This document shows, piece by piece, positions 1 to 11,739 of a stretch of 64,000 nucleotides of DNA. A program made the translations under genes and the position numbers. The stretch covers positions 4,597,752 to 4,661,751 of the forward strand of contig NC_005085.1 in the NCBI RefSeq assembly GCF_000007705.1. Direction: 5' to 3'. Below the pieces are notes generated by a model, which was not told the origin of the DNA, made no database searches, and saw only the letters and a list, made by a program, of their open reading frames with translations. The DNA is from Chromobacterium violaceum ATCC 12472 (lineage in GTDB: Bacteria > Pseudomonadota > Gammaproteobacteria > Burkholderiales > Chromobacteriaceae). Within the stretch, counting starts at the first letter, position 1. Each line of letters begins with the position of its first letter.

Positions 1-638
1 ATCTCGGCCCCGCCGCGGTCGGCCTCGAACTCGCGCGCGCGCGAGATCGCCATCTGGATCAGGCTGGCCGCCACCGGGGCGAGGAAAGCCACCGCCAGCC
101 GCGGCAGCAGGCCGACCGGCTGGCCGTTCTCGTCGCGGCCGCCGAAGAACATCGCGAAGTTGGCCAGCGCGGAAATGGCGCCGGCCATCGTCGCCGAGAT
201 AGTGGAGATCAGGGTGTCGCGGTGCTTGACGTGGGCCAGCTCGTGGGCCATCACGCCGCGCAGCTCGCGGTAGTCGAGCATGCGCATGATGCCGCTGGTG
301 GCCGCCACCGCCGCGTTTTCCGGGTTGCGCCCGGTGGCGAAGGCGTTGGGCTGGTCCTCGTGGATCACGTAGACGCGCGGCATCGGCAGGCCGGCGCGCT
401 GCGCCAGCTCGGCCACCATGCCGTAGAATTCGGGCGCGCTGTTGGCGTCCACTTCCTGCGCGTTGTACATCGACAGCACCATGCGGTCGGAATTCCACCA
501 GGCGAACAAGTTCATGCCGCCGCCGAACAGCAGCGCCAGCAGCATGCCGCCCTTGCCGCCCAGCATGCCGCCTATCAGGACGAACAGCGCCATGATGGCG
601 GCCATCAGCATCGTGGTCTTCAGCCAGTTGTCGTTCAT
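1..638 (-). CDS. htpX: Protease HtpX (partial, C-terminus beyond window)
   Basis: This is a membrane-bound zinc metalloprotease of the M48 family, known for quality control of inner-membrane proteins under envelope stress. About 212 residues are present; the C-terminal part lies left of the window. Two hydrophobic segments are seen at about residues 7-25 and 30-48. The zinc motif HELAH is at 132-136, and the third-ligand motif [10 protein letters not shown] sits at the window edge. The start ATG (complement of 636-638) has a GAGAG-type ribosome site just upstream. It follows fmt by 42 bases on the same strand, so def-fmt-htpX probably share transcription. No sign of damage in the visible part. 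Identity is secure from the paired motifs and membrane topology. Confidence 0.95.
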   Translation of the reverse strand, partial: MNDNWLKTTMLMAAIMALFVLIGGMLGGKGGMLLALLFGGGMNLFAWWNSDRMVLSMYNAQEVDANSAPEFYGMVAELAQRAGLPMPRVYVIHEDQPNAFATGRNPENAAVAATSGIMRMLDYRELRGVMAHELAHVKHRDTLISTISATMAGAISALANFAMFFGGRDENGQPVGLLPRLAVAFLAPVAASLIQMAISRAREFEADRGGAE

Positions 639-680
639 GCTCTCCTCTCGAAACTGCGGGTTTGCCTGAAACTTAGTGCG

Positions 681-1604
681 TCAAACGCCCAGACGGGTTC
701 CCGCCGGCAGGCTCTTGCCGGCGACGAAATCGCGGGCGGCGAGCCGCTTGCCGCCCGCGGCCTGCAATACGGACACGCGCACCAGCCCTTGCCCTGCGCC
801 TACCAGCACGCCGTCGGCGTCGGCGGACACCACCGCACCCGGCTCGGCGGAGCCCGGCTCGGCGCTCGCCATCCACAGCTTCAGCGGCTCGCCGCCAAGC
901 TGGGTGAAGGCGCCCGGCGCCGGGTTGTAGGCGCGGATCGCGCGCGCGACCTGCTCGGCCGGCAGCGCCCAGTCGACCTCGGCTTCGGCCTTGGACAGCT
1001 TCTGCGCGTAGGTGACGCCGTCTTCCGGCTGCTTCCGCGGAACGATCCGGTCCAGGCGGCCCAATGTCTCGACGATCGCTTGCGCGCCGCAGGCGGCCAG
1101 CTTGTCGTGCAGCGTGGCGGCGGTCTCGTCGGCGGCGATCGCCACCGGGTGGATGCTCAGCATGTCGCCGGTGTCGAGGCCGACGTCCATCTGCATGATG
1201 GTGATGCCGGTCTCGTCATCGCCGGCCAGGATGGCGCGCTGGATCGGCGCCGCGCCGCGCCAGCGCGGCAGCAGGGACGCGTGGATGTTCAGGCAGCCGC
1301 GCGCGGGAATGTCCAGAACGTCCTGCGGCAGGATCAGTCCGTAGGCGGCCACCACCATGACATCGGCCTGGATGTCGCGCAGCATCTGCTGCGCTTCCTG
1401 ATTGCCGCGCAGCTTCTCCGGCTGCTCGACGCGCAGGCCGTGGGCCAGCGCCACTTCCTTCACCGGGCTCGGTTTCAGCTTCATGCCGCGGCCGGCCGGG
1501 CGGTCCGGCTGGGTCAGCACCAGCGCGATCTCGTGGCCGGCGGCGATCAGCTCGCGCAGCGCGGCGGCGGCGAATTCCGGCGTGCCGGCAAAAATCAATT
1601 TCAT
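681..1604 (-). CDS. fmt: Methionyl-tRNA formyltransferase
   Basis: The enzyme transfers a formyl group from 10-formyltetrahydrofolate to Met-tRNA(fMet), making the initiator tRNA. The 307-residue length is normal for the family. The N-terminus MKLIFAGTPEFAA is the usual start; an in-frame ATG 26 codons upstream was rejected because the extension is not family-like. The catalytic region reads NIHASLLPRWRGAAPIQ followed by TGITIMQMDVGLDTG, carrying the expected Asn, His and Asp. The C-terminal tRNA-binding domain follows. It lies 74 bases downstream of def, the enzyme that later removes the formyl group, and this pairing is widespread in bacteria. The stretch coding for EPGSAEPG contains a short internal duplication, apparently harmless. 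Confidence 0.97.
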   Translation of the reverse strand: MKLIFAGTPEFAAAALRELIAAGHEIALVLTQPDRPAGRGMKLKPSPVKEVALAHGLRVEQPEKLRGNQEAQQMLRDIQADVMVVAAYGLILPQDVLDIPARGCLNIHASLLPRWRGAAPIQRAILAGDDETGITIMQMDVGLDTGDMLSIHPVAIAADETAATLHDKLAACGAQAIVETLGRLDRIVPRKQPEDGVTYAQKLSKAEAEVDWALPAEQVARAIRAYNPAPGAFTQLGGEPLKLWMASAEPGSAEPGAVVSADADGVLVGAGQGLVRVSVLQAAGGKRLAARDFVAGKSLPAGTRLGV

Positions 1605-1678
1605 CTTGGTTCGGTCCCCGACAAAGACAGCGGCGCCGTCGCGCGGCGCCGCCCAATCCTGACCCTGCGGCCGGATGA

Positions 1679-2182
1679 TCACATGTTCTGCTTTTCGCGC
1701 TTTTTCAGCTTGGTCTTGATCCGCTGCTGCTTCATCTGCGACAGGCGCTCGACAAAGACCACGCCGTTCAGATGGTCCAGCTCATGCTGGATGCAGATCG
1801 CCAGCAGGCCGTCGGCCTCCAGCTCGAACGGCTTGCCGTCGCGGTCCTGCGCCTTGACCTTGACGCGCTCGGCGCGGGTCACCTTGTCGTAGATGCCGGG
1901 CACCGACAGGCAGCCTTCCTCGTAGACGGTCTCGCCGTCCTTCTCGACGATTTCCGGGTTGATGAACACCCGGCGCTCGTCGCGCTCCTCCGAGATGTCC
2001 ATCACCACCAGGCGGCGGTGGTAATCGACCTGGGTGGCCGCCAGGCCGATGCCCTTGGCCTCGTACATGGTCTCGAACATGTCGTCTATCTGCTGCTGCA
2101 ACGCGGCGTCGAAAACCTCCACCGGCTTGGCCACCGTGTGCAGTCTTTCGTCCGGGTAATGCAAAATATTCAACAGCGCCAT
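1679..2182 (-). CDS. def: Peptide deformylase
   Basis: This metal-dependent enzyme removes the formyl group from nascent proteins in the cytoplasm. The 167 residues carry all three family motifs in order: GIGLAATQ at 44-51, EGCLS at 89-93 (the Cys is a metal ligand) and HELDH at 133-137 (two His ligands and the catalytic Glu). The basic C-terminal tail (KTKLKKREK) is common in proteobacterial forms. It is the first gene of a def-fmt-htpX run on the minus strand and is divergent from the LysM-protein gene. The 126-base gap between them should hold both promoters. Confidence 0.97.
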   Translation of the reverse strand: MALLNILHYPDERLHTVAKPVEVFDAALQQQIDDMFETMYEAKGIGLAATQVDYHRRLVVMDISEERDERRVFINPEIVEKDGETVYEEGCLSVPGIYDKVTRAERVKVKAQDRDGKPFELEADGLLAICIQHELDHLNGVVFVERLSQMKQQRIKTKLKKREKQNM

Positions 2183-2308
2183 TGCTATCCACTCACTCCA
2201 AGTTGTCGTATTGCCGCGCCCGCGTCGATAATAGAGCGGTCCGACGCAGCTTCGTTCCTCTCCGGCATCGCCCCCTGGCGCGCCGGCATCAAAATTGGGA
2301 TTCCTCGC

Positions 2309-3346
2309 ATGCGTAAACGCATTATATCGCTAGCCCTGCTGATGGGGCTGGCCTTTCCCGCCTTTTCAGACGAACTGACCGTCAAGCCCGACGCGCCTTC
2401 GCGCTACACGGTGACGCGCGGCGACACGCTGTGGAGCATAGCCGGACGCTACCTGCAGAGCCCGTGGCGCTGGCCGGAACTGTGGCGGATGAACCGCGAC
2501 CAGGTCCGCAACCCGCACTGGATCTACCCGGGCAACGTGCTGGTGCTCGACTACGTCAACGGCCGGCCCAGGCTGCGCCTGGCAGGCGACGTCCAGCGCG
2601 AGGTCAAGCTGTCGCCGCGCATCCGCCCCGAAGAGCAGGACCGCGCGATCGCCAGCATCCCGGCCGACGCCATCGAGCCCTTCCTCGCGCGGCCGCTGGT
2701 CATCGACCCCGTCCAGTTCGCCACCGGACCGCGGCTGGTCGCCGGGCCGGACGAGCGGATCAGCATCACCCAGGGCGACCGAGTCTACGCCAGCGGCGTG
2801 ACCGAGAAGGGCTCCTGGCAGGCCTATCGGCTGGGCAAGCAGCTGGTGGACCCCGATAGCAAGGAAGTGCTCGGGGTCGAAGCCGTATATGGTGGTGATC
2901 TGGCGGTAGACAAGCTTCGACCGGACATTCAGACGCTCAGCGTGCGCAGCGTGGCCGGCGAGGTGCTGGTCGGCGACCATCTGGTGCGCGCGCCCAAAAC
3001 CACGCTGGTCAACTACGTGCCGCGCCGGCCGGACGAGGCGATGCGCGGCAAGATCATCGCCGTCTACCAGGGCATAGACGGCGCCGCCCAGTATTCGACG
3101 GTGGCGCTGAACCTGGGCGCGCGCAACAACGTCGAGCCGGGCCTGGTGTTCGGCATCTACAAGAAAGGTAACACCATCACCGTCGCCGACGCCGCCGGCA
3201 AGACGCGCGAGGCCCAGTTGCCGACCGAACAGGCCGGCTCGCTGTTCGTCTACCGCGTATTCGACAAGGTGTCCTACGCGCTGGTGCTGGACAGCCGGGG
3301 CGCGCTCTACGTCGGCGACAGCGTCGCCACGCCGGAGAACGAATGA
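2309..3346 (+). CDS. LysM-domain secreted protein
   Basis: This is a probable periplasmic peptidoglycan-binding protein of 345 residues. A signal peptide ([20 protein letters not shown]) is followed by a LysM domain at about 33-82 containing [16 protein letters not shown] and a [12 protein letters not shown] second half. The remaining ~260 residues are a beta-rich region of unknown function. Genes of this architecture commonly precede dprA in betaproteobacteria. Here its stop overlaps the dprA start (ATGA), which suggests translational coupling. The biochemical role is unknown; binding to cell-wall glycan is inferred from LysM alone. Confidence 0.85.
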   Translation: MRKRIISLALLMGLAFPAFSDELTVKPDAPSRYTVTRGDTLWSIAGRYLQSPWRWPELWRMNRDQVRNPHWIYPGNVLVLDYVNGRPRLRLAGDVQREVKLSPRIRPEEQDRAIASIPADAIEPFLARPLVIDPVQFATGPRLVAGPDERISITQGDRVYASGVTEKGSWQAYRLGKQLVDPDSKEVLGVEAVYGGDLAVDKLRPDIQTLSVRSVAGEVLVGDHLVRAPKTTLVNYVPRRPDEAMRGKIIAVYQGIDGAAQYSTVALNLGARNNVEPGLVFGIYKKGNTITVADAAGKTREAQLPTEQAGSLFVYRVFDKVSYALVLDSRGALYVGDSVATPENE

Positions 3347-4422
3347 GCGGCGCCCCGCAAGCCTGGCTGACGCTGGCGCTGACCCCCGGCATCGGCCCGG
3401 TCGGCTTCCTGAAGCTGATAGACGCGTTCGGCTCGGCCGAGGCCGCGGCCGCCGCCCGTCCCGCCCAAACCGAGAAGCTGGTGGGCCGCGAGGCGGCCGA
3501 AGCGCTGCAGGCCGGCGCGGCGGCGGAATCGGCCCAGGCCGCGCTCGCCTGGGCCGAAGGCGACGGCTGCCACTTGATCACGCTGCTCGACGCCGACTAC
3601 CCGGCGCAGCTGGCCGAAGCCGCGTCGCCGCCGCCGCTGCTGTTCGCGCGCGGCCGGCGCGAGCTGCTGGCGCGGACCATGCTGGCCGTGGTCGGCAGCC
3701 GGGCTGCCACCCAGCAGGGCAAGCGCAACGCCGAGGACTTCGCGTCGGCGCTGGCCGCCCACGGCTACACCATCGTCAGCGGCCTGGCCAGCGGCATCGA
3801 CGCCGCCGCCCACCAGGGCGCGCTCGCGCATCCGGCCTCCACCGTCGCGGTGATCGGCACCGGCATCGACCGCGTCTACCCGGCGTCCAACCGCCAGCTC
3901 GCCCACCGCGTCGCCGAGCACGGGCTGATCCTGTCCGAGTTCCCGCTGGGCATGGGCCCGCTGCCCGGCCACTTCCCGCGCCGCAACCGCATCATCGCCG
4001 GCCTAGCCCGCGGCTGCCTGGTGGTGGAGGCCGGCATCGCGTCCGGCTCGCTGATCAGCGCGCGGCTGGCGATGGAGAACAACCGCGACGTGATGGCGAT
4101 ACCGGGCAGCATCCACAACGCCCAGGCGCGCGGCTGCCACCGGCTGATCAAGGATGGCGCGCGGCTGGTGGAGAGCGTCGACGACGTGCTGGACGAGATC
4201 GGCCGGCTGCCGGCTGCGCCACCGCCGCCCCTCCGGCAAGAAGAGCCGGAAACGCCGCCGCTGTTGAACAGCATGGGTTGGGAGCCGGTGCTGGCGGACG
4301 CGCTGGCCGGGACGCTCGGGTTGACTCCCGGGGAGGTTTACGCGATGCTGCTCGAACTGGAACTGGCCGGCCGCGTGGCCAGCCTGCCGGGCGGCCGCTT
4401 CCAGCGGCTCGCACAACTCTGA
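3343..4422 (+). CDS. dprA: DNA-processing protein DprA
   Basis: DprA loads RecA onto incoming single-stranded DNA during natural transformation. The 359-residue protein has an N-terminal SAM-like segment, then the Rossmann-fold core with VVGSRAATQQG, IVSGLASGIDAAAHQGAL, GTGIDRVYPASN and the basic PRRNRIIAGLA segment. It ends in a winged-helix-like region (LTPGEVYAMLLELELAGRVA). The start overlaps the upstream LysM gene by four bases. It is followed by smg after 29 bases, an arrangement typical of beta/gammaproteobacteria. Its intact state is compatible with competence but does not prove it. Confidence 0.96.
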   Translation: MSGAPQAWLTLALTPGIGPVGFLKLIDAFGSAEAAAAARPAQTEKLVGREAAEALQAGAAAESAQAALAWAEGDGCHLITLLDADYPAQLAEAASPPPLLFARGRRELLARTMLAVVGSRAATQQGKRNAEDFASALAAHGYTIVSGLASGIDAAAHQGALAHPASTVAVIGTGIDRVYPASNRQLAHRVAEHGLILSEFPLGMGPLPGHFPRRNRIIAGLARGCLVVEAGIASGSLISARLAMENNRDVMAIPGSIHNAQARGCHRLIKDGARLVESVDDVLDEIGRLPAAPPPPLRQEEPETPPLLNSMGWEPVLADALAGTLGLTPGEVYAMLLELELAGRVASLPGGRFQRLAQL

Positions 4423-4451
4423 ACGCCTGGCGTTCTTCACGAAAAATACCG

Positions 4452-4910
4452 ATGTTTGACGTACTCACCTATCTATTCGAGCAATACAGCGACCCGGCCG
4501 CCTTCGGCGACCGCAGCGCCCTGACCCGCCAGCTGAACGCCGTCGGCTTCGACGACGACGACATCGGCGAGGCGCTGGACTGGCTGGACAGCGTCGGCGA
4601 AGCCAGCGTCGAGCCCTATCTGGGCGCCGACGAGGGCAGCGGCCTGCGCATCTACGCCGACAGCGAGCTGGAATACCTGTCGCCGGACGTGCGCGGCCTG
4701 ATCCAGTTCCTCGAGGACAACGGCGCGCTCAGTCCCGCCCAGCGCGAAATGGTGATCGACCGGCTGCTGGAGCTGGACCCCGAGGACCTGGACATCGACA
4801 CCGCCAAGCTGCTGGTGCTGATGGTGTTGTGGGCGCAACAGGCGGAACTGCCCATCCTGCTGGGCGAGGCGCTGCTGGAAGCGGTGCACGGCGAGCCGAC
4901 CATGCAATAG
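4452..4910 (+). CDS. smg: Smg family protein (DUF494)
   Basis: This is a small acidic cytoplasmic protein of 152 residues, beginning MFDVLTYLFEQYSD, the characteristic N-terminus of the Smg/DUF494 family. The family has no established biochemical function; its conserved position between dprA and topA is its main clue. The start at 4452 matches the family N-terminus. A longer open frame upstream overlaps dprA and is not considered coding. A perfect-stem terminator follows at 4972-5001, so the LysM-dprA-smg unit appears to be transcriptionally separate from topA. Confidence 0.92.
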   Translation: MFDVLTYLFEQYSDPAAFGDRSALTRQLNAVGFDDDDIGEALDWLDSVGEASVEPYLGADEGSGLRIYADSELEYLSPDVRGLIQFLEDNGALSPAQREMVIDRLLELDPEDLDIDTAKLLVLMVLWAQQAELPILLGEALLEAVHGEPTMQ

Positions 4911-4971
4911 CTTGTCAGGCCCTGCGCGTCGGCTTAACATGCCGCCGTTCGGCAAACCGGCTTTCCGTGAT

Positions 4972-5001
4972 CAAGAGCGCGCTTGCGCTCTTGTTTTGTT
5001 T
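4972..5001 (+). terminator. Rho-independent terminator after smg
   Basis: A perfect 9-base stem (CAAGAGCGC / GCGCTCTTG) with a GCTT loop is followed directly by TTTTGTTTG on the plus strand. It lies 61 bases after the smg stop and before topA. Confidence 0.85.
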
Positions 5002-5060
5002 GACGGATATAACAAGATGTGTTCGCCGGAGACCCCGGCATCGAATATTGAAAAGACAAC

Positions 5061-7370
<2,310 letters not shown>

Positions 7371-7395
7371 GCCCGGGGCTCCCGAACCGATCAAC

Positions 7396-7433
7396 AAACA
7401 GCCCTGCCGGCGTTGCCGACAGGGCTGTTTTTT
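7396..7433 (+). terminator. Terminator after topA
   Basis: An 11-base stem (AAACAGCCCTG / CAGGGCTGTTT, 7396-7406 and 7420-7430) closes a GC-rich loop and runs into TTTTTT on the plus strand. The A-rich left side could also let it act for the convergent minus-strand gene at 7468-8745. Confidence 0.9.
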
Positions 7434-7467
7434 CGCCATATTCAAAGCCTAGGCAGAGATATCCCGC

Positions 7468-8745
7468 CTATTCGTTTTCCCCCAAGAAGGTGAAATAGCC
7501 CATAGGCACATGCACGCTGCGCAAGGTTGGCACCGCTCCGACTTCCCCAAGTAAATCGACGGCCTGCAGATAATGGCTGTTCGAATGCGGCACGCACCAG
7601 AGCATTCCAATCTCCACCGAAGCGCTGCTCGGCAATCCTCTGCCGTTCGGCCCTTCCAGATGCAGCTTCAGCTGGCCAGCGTAGAGTGGCGGCGCAATGA
7701 CGGAGACCCGCAATTCCTGGCTGTCTTTGACAACCGTTACCATGCCGCTGTCAAATGCCGCATCAGGATCGTCCGAATACATCCGCAGCTTGGAGCCCTC
7801 CGGCACGCGACGGCACCTCATAACAAAACTGAACTGCTCCGGCGTACCGTCCTGATTGTGGAAAACCAGCGATGTTTCTCCGAGTTTCGGCACCGTATTC
7901 ACATTGCGCCAAGCCGCAGCACCGTTATTGATAAGCCAAGTCACGAAGTTCCAGTTCCCCTGCTCAATTGTCAGCGGATTATTTTTTGTAAAGAAATCAG
8001 CATCGGTTATCGTGGCGACCAGGCAGACATGCCCTAGAGGCAGATCGGCAACGAAAGCTTCCGACGCTCCTCGTTCACCAGTCGTCAACTTGGCTGGGTG
8101 ACCATTTCTATCAAGAATGTTTCCTTCTTCCTGATCGCCATCGCGCGTACGGCATTGAACCCAGGAGCTAGCCGTTTGAGTAAAACCAGCCGGCACAGCG
8201 AACATCCGCACCTTGATACCAGAAATCTCTCCTTCAAATCCTAGGTTTTGACAGCGGGCATAAGCATAATTGACACCTGCTTTGGGCGGATTAACTGTCG
8301 AGTCCCAATGATCAATCAGCTCTCTCGGTGTTAAGACCAATACTTGAGAAGTGACAATATCCAAGGCATTAAAATAATTAGGAGACGGAATGGCTCCCCC
8401 ATCGCCTGGATATTTTCGGCACAATATGCCGCGCCATTGCCTGAACGATACCCTGGCGTACTGCAGCGCATCCACCTGACTAATCCCCATCGCCGCAGCT
8501 AAACTCGTAGCCAAGATATCAGCGCTCGCACCTTGACTCGTCCAATATGTGTCGATGTACACTGCTGCGAACACATCTGAAAAAAGTTGATTGGATGTCC
8601 TTGCAGGCATTTTTTTACGGACCGTAATCATTGCCTGAACATCACTATCTCCCTTCATCTGCCTTAGAATGACGCTACCCCAAAGCTCCGACTCGGAATC
8701 AAGCATTCCAGGCGCACTCACCGCTTCTTTAACGATATCGTTCAT
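7468..8745 (-). CDS. Unrecognised 425-residue protein
   Basis: I do not recognise this protein. It is a single uninterrupted reading frame of 425 codons with a GGAG ribosome site 8 bases before the ATG. Its codons are visibly richer in A/T than those of the flanking topA and gshAB genes, which suggests recent acquisition. There is no signal peptide or transmembrane segment. The N-terminal half (to about 170) looks helical, with W and Y residues (DTYWTSQG, FRQWRGILC). The C-terminal half looks beta-rich, with segments such as SFVMRCRRVPEGSKLRMYSDD and EIGMLWCVPHSN, and Cys residues scattered. It stands alone between the topA terminator and a gene-free AT-rich stretch. A cytosolic accessory factor or a toxin/effector are both possible; nothing seen decides. 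Confidence 0.8.
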   Translation of the reverse strand: MNDIVKEAVSAPGMLDSESELWGSVILRQMKGDSDVQAMITVRKKMPARTSNQLFSDVFAAVYIDTYWTSQGASADILATSLAAAMGISQVDALQYARVSFRQWRGILCRKYPGDGGAIPSPNYFNALDIVTSQVLVLTPRELIDHWDSTVNPPKAGVNYAYARCQNLGFEGEISGIKVRMFAVPAGFTQTASSWVQCRTRDGDQEEGNILDRNGHPAKLTTGERGASEAFVADLPLGHVCLVATITDADFFTKNNPLTIEQGNWNFVTWLINNGAAAWRNVNTVPKLGETSLVFHNQDGTPEQFSFVMRCRRVPEGSKLRMYSDDPDAAFDSGMVTVVKDSQELRVSVIAPPLYAGQLKLHLEGPNGRGLPSSASVEIGMLWCVPHSNSHYLQAVDLLGEVGAVPTLRSVHVPMGYFTFLGENE

Positions 8746-9474
8746 GACATAAACTCCACGCCAAAGTGACTAAAGCTGAAACAGCCCCCGCAACGAGATG
8801 ATCTAATTTCCGTGCGTAATGCACACAGTCAGGCCGCCATTTGGGCTGAGCGCACATCAAGACTCTCACCATTTCCCGATCATTAAATCAAAATGAAATG
8901 TGAAAATAGCAATTGCTCCATTTATCGGCATCTTGCCAGATGAAACTTAGCGCTATTTTAAGCAGATCGCCTGTCAGAAAGCACAGGGCGTATAAATCCT
9001 GATTCTGCACCTATTACCAGAAAACCATTAATGCGACTCATAATCTTGAGCAATGAAAAGATTCGGCCACAATATGATGCCCCTGCTGGTAATTGCCGGA
9101 ATGCTACGGATTGACAATCGTTGGCGCGGAAGAAAGGCATCAGCTGGCCGTTGCGACCTGATGTTGTCGATGGCCGCCGGATGCGGCGCGTCCACACGCC
9201 ATGGCGTCGATGACAGAGGGAGCCACCCTGCTCAGGAAAAGCCGGCCGCCGCCGCAGCTGTTGCGGATCGGCATCACCCAGACAAACGCGGCCGTTACAG
9301 GCGGCAAGCCGGCATCATGGATAAGTTGTTGATTATATGGAAAACCACTCTCCATCCAGCGCTATAATCGCGGTCTATGGCGCGCCTCCCTCGACCCAAT
9401 CTATCCCGCCGCCGCGACACGCCGCCTGCGCAGATCCCGGGAGCCGCCAACGTCCGCATCAATGGATAGAAACC
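8746..9474. other. Gene-free AT-richer stretch
   Basis: About 730 bases without a convincing gene. The first 320 bases are clearly AT-richer than the surroundings and presumably carry the promoter of the divergent minus-strand gene ending at 8745. Short open frames exist (for example 9053-9367 plus, 8958-9197 minus) but have no good ribosome site and low-complexity, arginine-rich translations. Nothing resembling an insertion sequence end or tRNA was seen. Confidence 0.6.
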
Positions 9475-9852
9475 ATGAAAGTCAGCAGCCATTTCCTGTT
9501 CACCGGCGCCTTCGTCCTCACCCTGCTCAGCCTCGCCGACCAGCAATACCTGATGCTGCCGGTGGCCTTCCTGGCCATCTTCCTCGGCCTGTCGGCAGCC
9601 GACCGCGAGCAGCTGGCCGAGATGTCGCCGCGCGCCGCCGCGATGCTGCTGCCGGCCTCGCAGCGGCCGCTGATGCCGCTGGATGCCTTCCGCGGACAAG
9701 ACCTGATGTTTTATCGCGCCGGCAGTCCGGTTTACCGCACCTTGCACGCGCGCGACGCCCGCTGGCAGTTCCTGGGCGAACAGGGGGAGGTGGCCGAGGA
9801 GCCGGGCTGCATACGAGTCTATCCCGGCTATCTGTACCGCCGGCAGCCCTGA
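9475..9852 (+). CDS. Small hypothetical membrane protein
   Basis: A 125-residue protein starting MKVSSHFLFTGAFVLTLLSL. Two hydrophobic stretches at about 6-20 and 24-43 suggest a short membrane hairpin, or a signal anchor plus one segment. A soluble C-terminal domain with several aromatic residues (DLMFYRAG, RWQFLGEQ, RVYPGYLYRR) follows. The ATG at 9475 was chosen because the hydrophobic segment begins there; the upstream in-frame extension is proline-rich and not plausible. The gene is convergent with the DUF1622 gene, leaving only nine bases between stops. No family was recognised. Confidence 0.6.
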   Translation: MKVSSHFLFTGAFVLTLLSLADQQYLMLPVAFLAIFLGLSAADREQLAEMSPRAAAMLLPASQRPLMPLDAFRGQDLMFYRAGSPVYRTLHARDARWQFLGEQGEVAEEPGCIRVYPGYLYRRQP

Positions 9853-9861
9853 GGGAGCGCC

Positions 9862-10236
9862 TCAGACTCGGACCGGCCGGCCGCCGGCCTCGGTCTCGCG
9901 GATTTCGCGCGCCAGGAAATAGTTGAGCGCGGTGCGCAGCACGGCGATGGCGCCTAGCTTGCCGATCTGGTCCCAGCTGGGCGCCACCGCGGTGGACAGG
10001 ATGTCGGCCGCCAGCTGCAGCTCCAGCGCCAGCGCGAGGAAACGGGCGAAGGTCAGCCGCAGCCGGTTATAGTCCCGCTTCTGCCCGGCCAGGCTCTGCC
10101 GCAGGCAGCGCCACGCCACCAGCAGCACGCCGCAAGCGATCACCAGCGCGCCGCAGGCCTCCACCGCCAGTTTCAGCCACAACACCAGGTTCTGCACCTG
10201 CTCCTCTACGCCAGCCTGTTGCGGGGAAATCCACAT
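9862..10236 (-). CDS. DUF1622 family membrane protein
   Basis: A 124-residue inner-membrane protein with about three hydrophobic segments: LVLWLKLAVEACGALVIACG, a segment near FLALALELQLAADIL, and GAIAVLRTALNYFL. The pattern LELQLAADIL followed by LRTALNYFLAREI is typical of the DUF1622 family, whose function is unknown. The ATG at 10236 has an AGGAGAG ribosome site. Upstream on the same strand lies dgkA, but a hairpin terminator in the gap (10265-10284) suggests separate transcription. Confidence 0.75.
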   Translation of the reverse strand: MWISPQQAGVEEQVQNLVLWLKLAVEACGALVIACGVLLVAWRCLRQSLAGQKRDYNRLRLTFARFLALALELQLAADILSTAVAPSWDQIGKLGAIAVLRTALNYFLAREIRETEAGGRPVRV

Positions 10237-10251
10237 ATCGCTCTCCTGTTG

Positions 10252-10284
10252 CGGACAAGACAAAGGCCCCGGCTAAGCGGGGCC
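10252..10284 (-). terminator. Terminator after dgkA
   Basis: Read on the minus strand, GGCCCC and GGGGCC arms (10265-10270 and 10279-10284) form a GC-rich hairpin followed by TTTGTCTTG. It sits just downstream of the dgkA stop. Confidence 0.7.
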
Positions 10285-10319
10285 TGCTTGTCAGAACCGG
10301 ACAGCCGCGTTCGGTTCCC

Positions 10320-10700
10320 TCAGCCGAACAGCACGATGCCCCACACCGTGGCCAGATTGATCAGGCCCAGGAGCTGGGCCGCGCTGCCCATGTCCTTGGC
10401 GCGCTTGGCCAGCGGATGCCGCTCCAGCGAGGTGTGGTCGACCGCCGCCTCGATCGCGGAGTTGAGCAGCTCGATGATCAGCGTGGCCAGGCTGCTGGCC
10501 ACCAGCAGCGCGCGCGCCAGCGGCGTGGTGTGGATGAGGAAGGCGGCCGGAATCAGGAGCAAGGCCAGGATGCTCAGCTGCCGGAACGCGTCCTCATGGC
10601 GCAGCGCCGCCTTCAGGCCGTCGATAGAATAGCCGAAGGCGTTGACCAGCCGAGTGACGCCGGTCTTGCCCTTGAACGGGCTTTCCTGCTGTTTTCCCAT
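10320..10700 (-). CDS. dgkA: Diacylglycerol kinase (prokaryotic type)
   Basis: A small integral membrane enzyme that phosphorylates diacylglycerol to phosphatidate, recycling lipid released during osmoregulated glucan or LPS modification. The protein has 126 residues and three membrane helices. The family segments AFGYSIDGLKAALRHEDAFR, then LIIELLNSAIEAAVDH (with the catalytic Glu) and AKDMGSAAQLL are all present. The start at 10700 has GGAG upstream; an ATG eight codons earlier is less well placed. It is downstream of gshB on the same strand with a 76-base gap. Confidence 0.96.
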   Translation of the reverse strand: MGKQQESPFKGKTGVTRLVNAFGYSIDGLKAALRHEDAFRQLSILALLLIPAAFLIHTTPLARALLVASSLATLIIELLNSAIEAAVDHTSLERHPLAKRAKDMGSAAQLLGLINLATVWGIVLFG

Positions 10701-10776
10701 CCTCGCTCCACAATCCGGCTGCACCGGCTTTCAAAAGACCGGCATGGTAGCGCGCATGCGCCGCGCAGCCAAGCGC

Positions 10777-11721
10777 TCAGTGCTGGCAGCGCCGCTCCAG
10801 CGCGTCGATGTACAGGCCGGCGACGTTGACCCCGGTCTGGTCCATGATTTCGCGGAAGCAGGTCGGGCTGGTGACGTTGACCTCGGTCAGGTAGTTGCCG
10901 ATCACGTCCAGTCCGGCCAGCAGGATGCCGCGCTTCTTCAACTCCGGCCCCACGGTCTCGGCGATCTCGCGGTCGCGCGCGCTCAGGGGCCTGGCCTCGC
11001 CGCGGCCGCCGGCCGCCAGATTGCCGCGCGTCTCGCCCGCCGCCGGAATGCGCGCCAGGCAATGGTCGACCGGCACGCCGTCTATCACCAGGATGCGCTT
11101 GTCGCCGTCGCGGATCTCCGGGATGTAGCGCTGGGCCATCACCGTGCGCTTGCCGCGCCAGGTGATGGTTTCGATGATCACCGACAGGTTGGGGTCATCC
11201 GGCTTGACGCGGAAGATGCTGTCGCCGCCCATGCTGTCCAGCGGCTTCAGGATCACGTCCTGGTGCTGGTTGACGAAGGCGCGCAGCCGGTGGGCCTCGC
11301 CGCTGATCAGCGTCGGCGAGATCAGTTCCGGGAAGTGCAGGATGGCCAGCTTCTCGTTGAAGTCCCGCAGCGCCTGGCCGCTGGTGAACACCTTGACGCC
11401 CTGCGCCTCGGCCAGCGTGAACAGCTGCGACGCGTACAGGTACTCCATGTCGAACGGCGGGTCCTTGCGCATCACCACCGCGCTGAACGCGGTCAAGGGC
11501 TGGCGCAGCTTCGGGCCGAGCTTGTACCAGTCAGGGCGTTCGTCGGTGACGGCGAGGTCGCAGGCGTCCACCTGCAGGCGGCCGCCCTCGACCGACAGCT
11601 GGTGGGCCTCGGCGAAGCTGATCGCGTGGCCGCGGCGGTGCGCCTCCTCCATCATCGCGAAGGTGGTGTCCTTGTAAATCTTGAAGTGTTCCAGCGGGTC
11701 GGCAATGAACAGGATGCGCAT
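10777..11721 (-). CDS. gshB: Glutathione synthetase
   Basis: An ATP-grasp ligase joining glycine to gamma-glutamylcysteine, the second step of glutathione synthesis. The 314-residue length is normal. The N-terminus [20 protein letters not shown] and the segments [46 protein letters not shown] and [18 protein letters not shown] are diagnostic. It lies 18 bases downstream of gshA on the same strand, so the two glutathione steps are co-transcribed. Confidence 0.98.
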
Positions 11722-11739
11722 GTCTGTGCTCCAGCGGGG

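Noticed and set aside
9053-9367. A 104-codon plus-strand frame in the gap before the small membrane protein
   Set aside because: Weak ribosome site, no recognisable features and compositionally random translation; not enough to call a gene.
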